Assembly: GCF_034190915.1 (NCBI RefSeq)
Contig: NW_026947501.1
Location: 4,464,001-4,528,000, forward strand
Length of the DNA: 64,000 nt
Direction: 5' to 3'
Origin: Cavia porcellus
Taxonomy: Eukaryota; Chordata; Mammalia; Rodentia; Caviidae
A program made the position numbers and the translations under genes. Below, in pieces: positions 13,029 through 25,083 of the stretch. Position 1 is the stretch's first letter. Every line of letters begins with the position of its first letter. The notes beneath the pieces are model-generated. The model saw only the letters and a list, made by a program, of their open reading frames with translations, searched no databases and was not told where the DNA came from.

Positions 13029-15318
13029 AACAGGCCATTCACTAGTAGGAGTCAGAAAAACATCACGGGGTGGTGTGAATCGGAGGGCCTGATTTAGGAT
13101 AGGCAGTGAGTGGCAATGTAAAATGGAGAAAAGCACCACGGGGTGGTCATCATGGGGAGGACAGGAAACATTCAATGGAAATGTAGGATAGTTTTCTGAA
13201 AAACATCTTGGGGTGGTGCGCATTGTAAGGGATTCTAACAGGCCTATCACTAGTAGGATGAAGAAAAACATCACGGGGTGGTGTGAATCAGATGTTCTGA
13301 ATTAGTATAGGCAGTGAGTGGCAATGTACGATGGAGAAAAGCACCACGAGGTGGTCAGCATGGGGAGGTCAGGAAACATGCATTGGCAATGTAGTATAGG
13401 TTTCTGAAAAACATCGTGGGGTGGTGTGCATTGTAAGGCTTTCTAACAGGCCATTCACTAGTAGGATGAGAAAAACATCACGTCGTGGTGTGAATCTGTG
13501 GGCCTGACTTAGGATAGGCAGTGAGTGGCAACATAAATTGGTGAAAAGCACCACGGTGTGGTCAGCATGGGAGGTCAGGATACATGCAGTGGCAATGTAG
13601 GAAATGTTTCTGAAAAACATCGCGCGATTGTGCGCATTGTAAGTGTTTGTAGCAGTCCATTCACTAGTAGGAGTGAGAAAATCATCACGGGGGGGGGTGT
13701 GAATGGGAGGGCCTGAATTAGGATAGGCAGTGAGTGGCAATGAAGAATGGAGAAAAGCACTATGGGGTGGTCAACTTGGGGAGGTCAGGAAACATGCAAT
13801 GGCAGTGTAGGATAGGTTTCTGAAAAACATCGTGGGGTGGTGCGCATTGTAAGAGTTTCTAACAAGCCATTCACAAGTAGGACTGAAAAAAATATCACGG
13901 GTTGGTGTGAATCGGAGGGCCTGAATTAGGTTAGGCAGTGAGTGGCAATGTAGGATGGAGAAAATCACCACAGGGGAGACAGCATGGGGAGGTCAGAAAA
14001 CATGCTGTGGCAATGAAGGATATGTTTCTGAAAAAAAAAGCGGGGTGTTGCACATTGTAAGTGTTTTTAACAGGCCATTCACTAGCAGGAGTGAAAAAAC
14101 ATCATGGGGTGGTGTGAATCGGAGGGCCTTAATTACGATAGGCAGTGAGTGGCAATGTAGGAAGGAGAAAAGCATCACAGGGTGATCAGCTTGTGGAGGT
14201 CAGGAAACATGCAGTGGCAATGTAGGATAGTTTTCTGAAAAACATCACGGGGTGGTGCACATTGTAAAGGTTTCTAACAGGCCATTCATTAGTGGGATTG
14301 AGAAAAACTTCATGGGGTGGTTTGAGTCAGATGTTCTGAATTTGGATATACAGTGAGTGGCAATGTAGGATGGAGAAACGGACCAAGGGGTGGTCAGCAT
14401 GGGAAGGTCGGAAAACATGCATTGGCAATGTAGGATAGGTTTCTGAAAAACATCGCTGGTGTTGCGCATTGTAAAGGCTTTCTAACAGGCCATTCACTAG
14501 TGGGAGTGAGAAAAACACCACGGGGTGGTGTGAATCGGAGGGCATGAATTAGGACAGGCAGTGAGTGGCAATGTAGGATGGAGAAAAGCACCACGGGGTG
14601 GTCAGCATGGGGAGGTCAGGAAACATGCAGTGGGAATGTAGGATAGTTTTCTGAAAAACATCACACGGTGGTGCTCATTGTAAGGGTTTCTAAGAGGCCA
14701 TTCACTAGTAGCAGTGAGAAAAACATAACTGTGTGGTGTGTATCGGAGCGCCTGAATAAGAATAGGCAGTGAGTGGCAATGTAGGATGTAGAAAAGCACC
14801 ACGGTGTGGTCAGCATGGGGAGGTCAGGAAACATGCAGTGGCAATATAGGATAGGTTTCTGGAAAAAAAAAAGCGGGTTGGGGCGCATTGTAAGGGTTTC
14901 TAACAGGCTATACACTAGTAGGAGTGAGAAAAACATCACGGGGTGGTGTGAATCGGAGGGCCTGAATTATGATAGTCAGTGAGTGGAAATGTAGGATGGA
15001 GAATAGCACCACGGGGTGGTGAGCATGGGGAGGTCAGAAAACATGCAGTGGCAATGTGGGATAGGTTTCTGGAAAAAAAATGCGGATTGGTGCGCATTGT
15101 AAGGTTTTCTAACAGGCCATTCAATAGTAGGAGTCAGAAAAACATCACGGGGTGGTGTGAATCGGAGGGCCTGATTTAGCATAGGCAGTGAGCGGCAATG
15201 TAAAATGGAGAAAAGCAACACGGGGTGGTCATCATGGGGAGGACAGGAAACATGCCGTGGCAATGTAGGATAGTTTTCTGAAAAACATCACGGGGTGGTG
15301 CACATTGTAAGGGTTTCT
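13029..15318. repeat. 11-monomer HOR, copy 4 (2,290 bp)
   Basis: Fourth copy, landmark at 13200. The left part carries the copy 2-3 variant set (GTAGTATAG near 13391, GGGGAGACAGC near 13974). The right part has returned to the copy 1/5 set (GAATAGCACCACG near 15001). It therefore holds the switch between two sequence haplotypes of the same HOR. Confidence 0.88.
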
Positions 15319-17611
15319 AACAGGCCATTCACTAGTAGGAGTCAGAAAAACATCACGGGGGGGTGTGAATCGGAGGGCCTGATTTAGGATAGGCAGTGAG
15401 TGGCAATGTAAAATGGAGAAAAGCACCACGGGGTGGTCATCATGGGGAGGACAGGAAACATTCAATGGAAATGTAGGATAGTTTTCTGAAAAACATCTTG
15501 GGGTGGTGCGCATTGTAAGGGATTCTAACAGGCCTATCACTAGTAGGATGAAGAAAAACATCACGGGGTGGTGTGAATCAGATGTTCTGAATTAGTATAG
15601 GCAGTGAGTGGCAATGTACGATGGAGAAAAGCACCACGGGGTGGTCAGCATGGGGAGGTCAGGAAACATGCATTGGCAATGTAGGATAGGTTTCTGAAAA
15701 ACATCGTGGGGTGGTGTGCATTGTAAGGCTTTCTAACAGGCCATTCACTAGTAGGATGAGAAAAACATCACGTCGTGGTGTGAATCTGTGGGCCTGACTT
15801 AGGATAGGCAGTGAGTGGCAACATAAATTGGTGAAAAGCACCACGGTGTGGTCAGCATGGGAGGTCAGGATACATGCAGTGGCAATGTAGGAAATGTTTC
15901 TGAAAAACATCGCGCGATTGTGCGCATTGTAAGTGTTTGTAGCAGTCCATTCACTAGTAGGAGTGAGAAAATCATCACGGAGGGGGGGGGTGTGAATGGG
16001 AGGGCCTGAATTAGGATAGCCAGTGAGTGGCAATGAAGAATGGAGAAACGCACTATGGGGTGGTCAACTTGGGGAGGTCAGGAAACATGCAATGGCAGTG
16101 TAGGATAGGTTTCTGAAAAACATCGTGGGGTGGTGCGCATTGTAAGAGTTTCTAACAAGCCATTCACAAGTAGGACTGAAAAAAATATCACGGGTTGGTG
16201 TGAATCGGAGGGCCTGAATTAGGTTAGGCAGTGAGTGGCAATGTAGGATGGAGAAAATCACCACAGGGGAGTCAGCATGGGGAGGTCAGAAAACATGCTG
16301 TGGCAATGAAGGATATGTTTCTGAAAAAAAAAAGCGCGGTGTTGCACATTGTAAGTGTTTTTAACAGGCCATTCACTAGCAGGAGTGAAAAAACATCATG
16401 GGGTGGTGTGAATCGGAAGGCCTGAATTACGATAGGCAGTGAGTGGCAATGTGGGAAGGAGAAAAGCATCACAGGGTGGTCAGCTTGTGGAGGTCAGGAA
16501 ACATGCAGTGGCAATGTAGGATAGTTTTCTGAAAAACATCACGGGGTGGTGCACATTGTAAAGGTTTCTAACAGGCCATTCAGTAGTGGGATTGAGAAAA
16601 ACTTCACGGGGTGGTTTGAGTCAGATGTTCTGAATTTGGATATACAGTGAGTGGCAATGTAGGATGGAGAAACGGACCAAGGGGTGGTCAGCATGGGAAG
16701 GTCGGAAAACATGCATTGGCAATGTAGGATAGGTTTCTGAAAAACATCGCTGGTGTTGCGCATTGTAAAGGCTTTCTAACAGGCCATTCACTAGTGGGAG
16801 TGAGAAAAACACCACGGGGTGGTGTGAATCGGAGGGCATGAATTAGGACAGGCAGTGAGTGGCAATGTAGGATGGAGAAAAGCACCACGGGGTGGTCAGC
16901 ATGGGGAGGTCAGGAAACATGCAGTGGGAATGTAGGATAGTTTTCTGAAAAACATCAGGCGGTGGTGCTCATTGTAAGGGTTTCTAAGAGGCCATTCACT
17001 AGTAGCAGTGAGAAAAACATAACGGGGTGGTGTGTATCGGAGCGCCTGAATAAGAATAGGCAGTGAGTGGCAATGTAGGATGTAGAAAAGCACCACGGTG
17101 TGGTCAGCATGGGGAGGTCAGGAAACATGCAGTGGCAATATAGGATAGGTTTCTGGAAAAAAAAAAGCGGTTTGGGGCGCATTGTAAGGGTTTCTAACAG
17201 GCTATACACTAGTAGGAGTGAGAAAAACATCACGGGGTGGTGTGAATCGGAGGGCCTGAATTATGATAGGCAGTGAGTGGAAATGTAGGTTGGAGAATAG
17301 CACCACGGGGTGGTCAGCATGGGGAGGTCAGAAAACATGCAGTGGCAATGTGGGATATGTTTCTGGAAAAAAAATGCGGATTGGTGCGCATTGTAAGGTT
17401 TTCTAACAGGCCATTCAATAGTAGGAGTCAGAAAAACATCACGGGGTGGTGTGAATCGGAGGGCCTGATTTAGCATAGGCAGTGAGCGGCAATGTAAAAT
17501 GGAGAAAAGCAACACGGGGTGGTCATCATGGGGAGGACAGGAAACATGCCGTGGCAATGTAGGATAGTTTTCTGAAAAACATCACGGGGTGGTGCACATT
17601 GTAAGGGTTTC
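15319..17611. repeat. 11-monomer HOR, copy 5 (2,293 bp)
   Basis: Fifth copy, landmark at 15490. It is three bases longer than the others, at least partly because of a G-run at 15979-15991 that reads GGAGGGGGGGGGTG, where earlier copies have eight or nine G. It shares the copy 1 variant set. Confidence 0.88.
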
Positions 17612-18110
17612 TAACAGGCCATTCACTAGTATTAGTCAGAAAAACATCACGGTGTGGTGTGAATCGGAGGGCCTGATTTAGGATAGGCAGTGAGTGGCAA
17701 TGTAAAACGGAGAAAAGCACCACGGGGTGGTCATCATGGGGAGGACAGGAAACATGCAATGGAAATGTAGGATAGTTTTCTGAAAAACATCATGGGGTGG
17801 TGTGCATTGTAAGGGATTCTAACAGGCCTATCACTAGTAGGATGAAGAAAAACATCACGGGGTGGTGTGATTCAGATGTTCTGAATTAGTATAGGCAGTG
17901 AGTGGCAATGTATGATGGAGAAAAGCACCACGGGGTGGTCAGCATGGGGAGGTCAGGAAACATGCATTGGCAATGTAGGATAGTTTTCTGAAGAACATCG
18001 CGGGGTGGTGTGCGTTGTAAGGCTTTCTAACTGGTCATTCACTAGTAGAATGAGAAAAACCTCACGTGGTGGTGTGAATCGGTGGGCCTCAATTAGGATA
18101 GGCAGTGAGT
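17612..18110. repeat. Decaying sixth start of the 11-monomer HOR
   Basis: The sequence still follows the HOR order, including the GGGATTCTAACAGGCCTATC variant near 17815. Differences are much denser (ACTAGTATTAGTC, AAACATCATGGGG, GTGTGCGTTG, GAAGAACATCG). Similarity fades towards 18110, where a different variant order begins. This is the tapered right edge of block B. Confidence 0.7.
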
Positions 18111-18740
18111 GGCAACATAAAATGGAGAAAAGCACCACGGTATGGTCAGCATGGGGAGGTCAGGAAACATGCAGTGGCAATGTAGGAAAGTTTTCTGAAA
18201 AACATCGCCTGGTGGTGCGCATTGTAAGTGTTTATAGCAGGCCGTTCACTAATAGGAGTGAGAAAATCATCACGTGGTGGTGTGAATGGGAGGGCCTGAA
18301 TTAGGATAGGCAGTAAGTGGCAATGAAGAATGGAGAAAAGCACCATGGGGTGGTCAAATGGGGAGGTCAGGAAACATGCAATGGCAATATAGGATAGGTT
18401 TCTGAAAAACATCGCGGGGTGGTGCCCATTGTAATTGTTTCTAACAAGCCATTCACAATTAGGATTGAAAAAAACATCAAGGGGTGGTGTGAATCACAGG
18501 GCCTGAATTAGGTTAGGCAGTGAGTGGCAATGTAGGATGGAGAAAATCACCACAGGGGGGTCAGCATGGGGAGGACAGAAAACATGCTGTGGCAATGAAG
18601 GATATGTTTCTGAAAAAAAAAAGCGGGGTGTTGCACATTGTAAGTGTTTTTAACAGGCCATTCACTAGTAGGAGTGAAAAAACATCACGGGGTGGTGTGA
18701 ATCGGAGGGCCTGAATTAGGATAGGCAGTGAGTGGCAATG

Positions 18741-19152
18741 TAGGAAGGAGAAAAGCACAACAGGGTGGTCAGCTTGTGGAGGTCAGGAAACATGCAGTGG
18801 CAATGTAGGATAGTTTTCTGAAAAACATCACGGGGTGGTGCACATTGTAAAGGTTTCTAACAGGCAATTATAGTGGGATTGAGAAAAACTTCACGGGAGG
18901 TTTGAATCAGATGTTCTGAATTTGGATATACAGTGAGTGGCAATGTAGGATGGAGAAAAGGACCACGGGGTGGTCAGCATGGGAAGGTCGGGAAACATGC
19001 ATTGGCAATGTAGGATAGGTTTCTGAAAAACATCGCTGTTGGTGCGCATTGTAAAGGCTTTCTAACAGGCCATTCACTAGTGGAGTGTGAAAAACATCAC
19101 GTGGTGGTGTGAATCGGAGGGCATGAATTAGGACAGGCAGTGAGTGGCAATG
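18741..19152. repeat. Tandem dimer, copy 1 (412 bp)
   Basis: Two successive monomers are repeated immediately at an offset of 412 bp. That is four bases short of two full units, because both copies read CAGGCAATTATAGTGGG where related monomers read CAGGCCATTCAGTAGTGGG. The shared deletion shows that the dimer was duplicated after the deletion arose. Confidence 0.85.
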
Positions 19153-19564
19153 TAGGAAGGAGAAAAGCACCACAGGGTGGTCAGCTTGTGGATGTCAGGA
19201 AACATGCAGTGGCAATGTAGGATAGTTTTCTGAAAAACATCACGGGGTGGTGCACATTGTAAAGGTTTCTAACAGGCAATTATAGTGGGATTGAGAAAAA
19301 CTTCACGGGAGTTTTGAATCAGATGTTCTGAATTTGGATATACAGTGAGTGGCAATGTAGGATGGAGAAAAGGACCACGGGGTGGTCAGCATGGGAAGGT
19401 CGGCAAACATGCATTGGCAATGTAGGATAGGTTTCTGAAAAACATCGCTGGTGGTGCGCATTGTAAAGGCTTTCTAACAGGCCATTCACTAGTGGAGTGT
19501 GAAAAACATCACGTGGTGGTGTGAATCGGAGGGCATGAATTAGGACAGGCAGTGAGTGGCAACG
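19153..19564. repeat. Tandem dimer, copy 2 (412 bp)
   Basis: Second copy of the dimer that begins at 18741, with few differences (GGATGTCAGG for GGAGGTCAGG, GGGAGTTTTG for GGGAGGTTTG). At about 19565 the duplication ends and the block D-type order begins. Confidence 0.85.
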
Positions 19565-20299
19565 TAGGATGGAGAAAAGCACCACGGTGTGATCAGCATG
19601 GGGAGGTCAGGAAACATGGAGTTGCAATATAGGATAGGTTTCTGGAAAAAAAAGCGGGTTGGTGAGCATTGTAAGGGTTTCTAACAGGCTATTCACTAGC
19701 AAGAGTGAGAAAAACATCACGGGGTGTTGGGAATCGGAGGGCCTGAGTTATGATAGCCAGTGAGTGGCAATGTAGGTTGGAGAAAAGCACCACGGGGTGG
19801 TCAGCATGGGGAGGTCAGAAAACATGCAGTGGCAATGTGGGATAGGTTTCTGAAAAAAAAATGCGGGTTTGTGCGCATTGTAAGGTGTTCTCAAGGCCAT
19901 TCACTAGTAGGAGTCAGAAAAAAATCACGGGGTGGTGTGAATCGGAGGGCCTGATTTAGTATAGGCAGAGAGCGGCAATGTAAAATGGAGAAAAGCAACA
20001 CGGGGTGGTCATCATGGGGAGGACAGGAAACATGCCGTGGCAATATAGGATAGGTTTCTGTAAAACATTGCGGCGTAGTGCGCATGGTAATGGTTTCTAA
20101 CAGGCCATTTACTAGTAGGACAGAGAAATACATCATGGTGCGGTGTGAATTGGAGGGCCTGAATCAAGTTAGACAGAGAGTGGCAATGTAGGATGGAGAA
20201 AAGCACGACGGCATGGTCAGCATGGGGATGTCAGGAAACATTTAGTGGCAATGTAGTATAGGTTTCTGAAAAACGTCGCTGGGTTGTGCGCAAAGTAAG

Positions 20300-23200
20300 G
20301 GTTTCTAACAGGCCATTCACTAGTAGGAGTGAGAAAAACATCACGGTGTGGTGTGAATCGGAGGGCCTGAATTAGTTTAGGCAGTGAGTGGCAATGTGGG
20401 ATGGAGGAAAGCACCACAGGATGGTCAGCATGGGGAGGTCAGGAAACATGCAGTGGCAATGTAGGATACTTTTTTGAAAAACATCAGGGGATGATGCGCA
20501 TTTTAAGGGTTTCAAAAAGGCCGTTAACTAGTAGGAGTGAGAAAAACATAACGGAGTGGTGTGAATCGGAGGGCCTGAGTAAGGATAGGCAGTAAGTGGC
20601 AATGTAGGATGGAGAAAAGCACCACGGTGGGGTCAGCATGGGGAGGTCAGGAACCATGCAGTGGCAATTTGGGATAGGTTTCTGAAAAAAAAGCGGGATG
20701 GTGCGCATTGTAAGGTTTTCTAACAGGCCATTCACTAGGAGGAGTCAGAAAAACATCACGGGGTGGTGTGAATCGGAGGGCCTGATTTAGGATAGGCAGT
20801 GAGTGGCAATGTAAAATGGAGAAAAGCACCACGGGGTGGTCATCATGTGGAGGACAGGAAACATGCAATGGAAATGTAGGATAGTTTTCTGAAAAACATC
20901 ATGGGGTGGTGCGCATTGTAAGGGTTTCTAACAGGCCTTTCACTAGTAGGATGAAGAAAAACATCACGTGGTGGTGTGAATCAGATGTTCTGAATTAGTA
21001 TAGGCAGTGAGTGGCAATGTACGATGGAGAAAAGCACCATGGGGTGGTCAGCATGGGGAGGTCTGGAAACATGGATTGGCAATGTAGGATAGGTTTTTGA
21101 AAAACATCGCGGGGTGGTGTGCATTGTAACGCTTTCTAACAGGCCATTCACTAGTAGGATGAGAAAAACATCACGTCGTGGTGTGAATCGGTGGGCCTGA
21201 CTTAGGATAGGCAGTGAGTTGCAAAATAAAATGGAGAAAAGAACAACGGTGTGGTCAGCATGGGGAGGTCAGGAAACATGCAGTGGCAATGTAGGAAATG
21301 TTTCTGAAAAACATCGCGTGGTGGTGCGCATTGTAAGTGTTTGTAGCAGTCCATTCACTAGTAGGAGTGAGAAAATCATCACGGGGGGGTGTGAACGGGA
21401 GGGCCTGAACTAGGATAGGCAGTGAGTGGCAATGAAGAATGGAGAAAAGCACTATGGGGTGGTCAACATGGGGAGGTCAGGAAAAATGCAATGGCAATGT
21501 AGGATAGGTTTCTGAACAACATCGCGGGGTGGTGCGCATTGTAAGGGTTTCTAACAAGCCATACACAAGTAGGACTGAAAAAAACATCACGGGTTGGTGT
21601 GAATCGGAGGGCCTGAATTCGGTTAGGCAGTGAGTGGCAATGTAGGATGGAGAAAATCACCACATGGGGGTCAGCATGGGGAGGTCAGAAAACATGCTGT
21701 GGCAATGAAGGATATGTTTCTGAAAAAAAAAGCGGGGTGTTGCACATTGTAAGTGTTTTTAACATGGCCATTCACTAGTAGGAGTGAAAAAACATCACGG
21801 GGTGGTGTGAATCGGAGGGCCTGAATTAGGATAGGCAGTGAGTGGCAATGTAGGAAGGAGAAAAGCACCACAGCGTGGTCAGCTTGTGGAGGTCAGGAAA
21901 CATGTAGTGGCAATGTAGGATAGTTTTCTGAAAAACATCACGGGGTGGTGCACATTGTAAAGGTTTCTAACAGGCCATTCAGTAGTAGGATTGAGAAAAA
22001 CTTCACGGGGAGGTTTGAATCAGATGTTCTGAATTTGGATATACAGTGAGTGGCAATGTAGGATGGAGAAAAGGACCACGGGGTGGTCAGCATTGGAAGG
22101 TCAGGAAACATGCATTGGCAATGTAGGATAGGTTTCTGAAAAACATCGCTGGTGGTGCGCATTGTAAAGGCTTTCTAACAGGCCATTCACTAGTGGGAGT
22201 GAGAAAAACATCACAGAGTGGTGTGAATCGGAGGGCATGAATTAGGACAGGCAGTGAGTGGCAATGTAGGATGGAGAAAAGCACCACGGGGTGGTCAGCA
22301 TGTGGAGGTCAGGAAACATGCAGTGGGAATGTCAGATACTTTTCTGAAAAACATCACGCGGTGGTGCGCATTGTAAGGGTTTCTAAGAGGCCATTCACTA
22401 GTAGCAGTGAGAAAAACATAACGGGGTGGTGTGTATCGGAGCGCTTGAATAAGAATAGGCAGTGAGTGGCAATGTAGGATGGAGAAAAGCACCACGGTGT
22501 GGTCAGCATGGGGAGGTCAGGAAACATGGAGTTACAATATAGGATAGGTTTCTGGGAAAAAAAGCGGGTTGGTGCGCATTGTAAGGGTTTCTAACAGGCT
22601 ATTCACTAGCAAGAGTGAGAAAAACATCACGGGGTGGTGGGAATCGGAGGGCCTGAGTTATGATAGGCAGTGAGTGGCAATGTAGGATGGAGAAAAGCAC
22701 CACGGGGTGGTCAGCATGGGGAGGTCAGAAAACATGCAGTGGCAATGTGGGATAGGTTTCTGAAAAAAAATGCGGGTTTGTGCGCATTGTAAGGTGTTCT
22801 CACAGGCCATTCACTAGTAGGAGTCAGAAAAAAATCACGGGGTGGTGTGAATCGGAGGGCCTGATTTAGTATAGGCAGAGAGCGGCAATGTAAAATGGAG
22901 AAAAGCAACACGGGGTGGTCATCATGGGGAGGACAGGAAACATGCCGTGGCAATATAGGATAGGTTTCTTAAAAACATTGCGGCGTAGTGCGCATGGTAA
23001 TGGTTTCTAACAGGCCATTTACTAGTAGGACAGAGAAATACATCATGGTGCGGTGTGAATTGGAGGACCTGAATCAAGTTAGACAGAGAGTGGCAATGTA
23101 GGATGGAGAAAAGCACGACGGCATGGTCAGCATGGGGATGTCAGGAAACATTTAGTGGCAATGTAGTACAGGTTTCTGAAAAACGTCGCTGGGTTGTGCG

Positions 23201-25083
23201 CAAAGTAAGGGTTTCTAACAGGCCATTCACTAGTAGGAGTGAGAAAAACATCACGGTGTGGTGTGAATCGGAGGGCCTGAATTAGTTTAGGCAGTGAGTG
23301 GCAATGTGGGATGGAGAAAAGCACCACAGGATGGTCAGCATGGGGAGGTCAGGAAACATGCAGTGGCAATGTAGGATACTTTTTTGAAAAACATCAGGGG
23401 GTGATGCGCATTTTAAGGGTTTCAAAAAGGCCATTAACTAGTAGGAATAAGAAAAACATAACGGAGTGGTGTGAATCAGAGGGCCTGAGTAAGGATAGTC
23501 AGTGAGTGGCAATGTAGGATGGAGAAAAGCACCATGGGGTGGTCAGCATGGGGAGGTCAGGAAAAATGCAATGGCAATGTAGGATAGGTTTCTGAAAAAC
23601 ATCGCGGGGTGGTGCGCATTGTAAGGGTTTCTAACAAGCCATTCAGAAGTAGGACTGAAAAAAACATCACGGGTTGGTGTGAATCGGAGGGCCTGAATTA
23701 GGTTAGGCAGTGAGTGGCAATGTAGGATGGAGAAAATCACCACAGGGGGGTCAGCATGGGGAGGTCAGAAAATATGCTGTGCCAATGAAGGATATGTTTC
23801 TGAAAAAAAAAAAAGCGGGGTGTTGCACATTGTAAGTGTTTTTAACAGGCCATTCACTAGTAGGAGTGAAAAAACATCACGGGGTGGTGTGAATCGGAGG
23901 GCCTGAATTAGGATAGGCAGTGAGTGGCAATGTAGGAAGGAGAAAAGCACCACAGGGTGGTCAGCTTGTGGAGGTCAGGAAACATGTAGTGGCAATGTAG
24001 GATAGTTTTCTGAAAAACATCACAGGGTGGTGCACATTGTAAAGGTTTCTAACAGGCCATTCAGTAGTGGGATTGAGAAAAACTTCACGGGGAGGTTTGA
24101 ATCAGATGTTCTGAATTTGTATATACAGTGAGTGGCATTGTAGGATGGAGAAAAGGACCACGGGGTGGTCAGCATGGGAAGGTCGGCAAACATGCATTGG
24201 CAATGTAGGATAGGTTTCTGAAAAACATCGCTGGTGTTGCGCATTGTAAAGGCTTTCTAACAGGCCATTCACTAGTGGGAGTGAGAAAAACATCACAGGG
24301 TGGTGTGAATCGGAGGGCATGAATTAGGACAGGCAGTGAGTGGCAATGTAGGATGGAGAAAAGCACCACGGGGTGGTCAGCATGGGGAGGTCAGGAAACA
24401 TGCAGTGGGAATGTAGTCTACTTTTCTGAAAAACATCACGCGGTGGTGCGCATTATAAGGGTTTCTAAGAGGCCATTCACTAGTAGCAGTGAGAAAAACA
24501 TAACGGGGTGGTGTGTATCGGAGCGCCTGAATAAGAATAGGCAGTGAGTGGCAATGTAGTATGTAGAAAAGCACCACGGTGTGGTCAGCATGGGCAGGTC
24601 AGGAAACATGGAGTTGCAATATAGGATAGGTTTCTGGAAAAAAAAGCGGGTTGGTGCGCATTGTAAGGGTTTCTAACAGGCTATTCACTAGCAAGAGTGA
24701 GAAAAACATCACGGGGTGGTGGGAATCGGAGGGCCTGAGTTATGATAGGCAGTGAGTGGCAATGTAGGATGGAGAAAAGCACCACGGGGTGGTCAGCAAG
24801 GGGAGGTCAGAAAACATGCAGTGGCAAAGTGGGATAGGTTTCTGAAAAAAAATGCGGGGTGGTGCGCATTGTAAGGTGTTCTAACAAACCATTCACTAGT
24901 AGGAGTCAGAAAAAAATCACGGGGTGGTGTGAATTGGAGGGCCTGATTTAGCATAGGCAGTGAGAGGCAATGTAAAATGGAGAAAAGCAACAAGGGGTGG
25001 TCATCATGGGGAGGACAGGAAACATGCAGTGGCAATGTAGGATAGTTTTCTGAAAAACATCACGGGGTGGTGCGCATTGTAAG
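20300..25083. repeat. 23-monomer HOR, copy 1 (4,784 bp)
   Basis: First copy of a 4,784-bp period (23 x 208). Matching positions include 20401 with 25185, 21219 with 26003, 22271 with 27055 and 23103 with 27887. The unit is itself nested: 21430-22950 resembles 23510-25030 at an offset of 2,080 bp (ten units), and 22475-23510 repeats 19565-20600 at 2,910 bp (fourteen units). The left junction lies where GCGCAAAGTAAGGG at 20287 stands opposite GCGCATTGTAAGGG at 25072. Confidence 0.88.

Larger units (their letters stand above)
18111..20300. repeat. Block C: transition between HOR families
   Basis: About ten monomers linking blocks B and D. The left part (18120-18700) has the TTATAGCAGGCCGTTCACTAAT variant order also seen near 1990 and 30700. 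The middle holds a duplicated dimer. From 19565 the sequence follows 22475 onward at an offset of 2,910 bp, so the right part is a piece of the block D repertoire outside its regular HOR copies. Confidence 0.75.
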
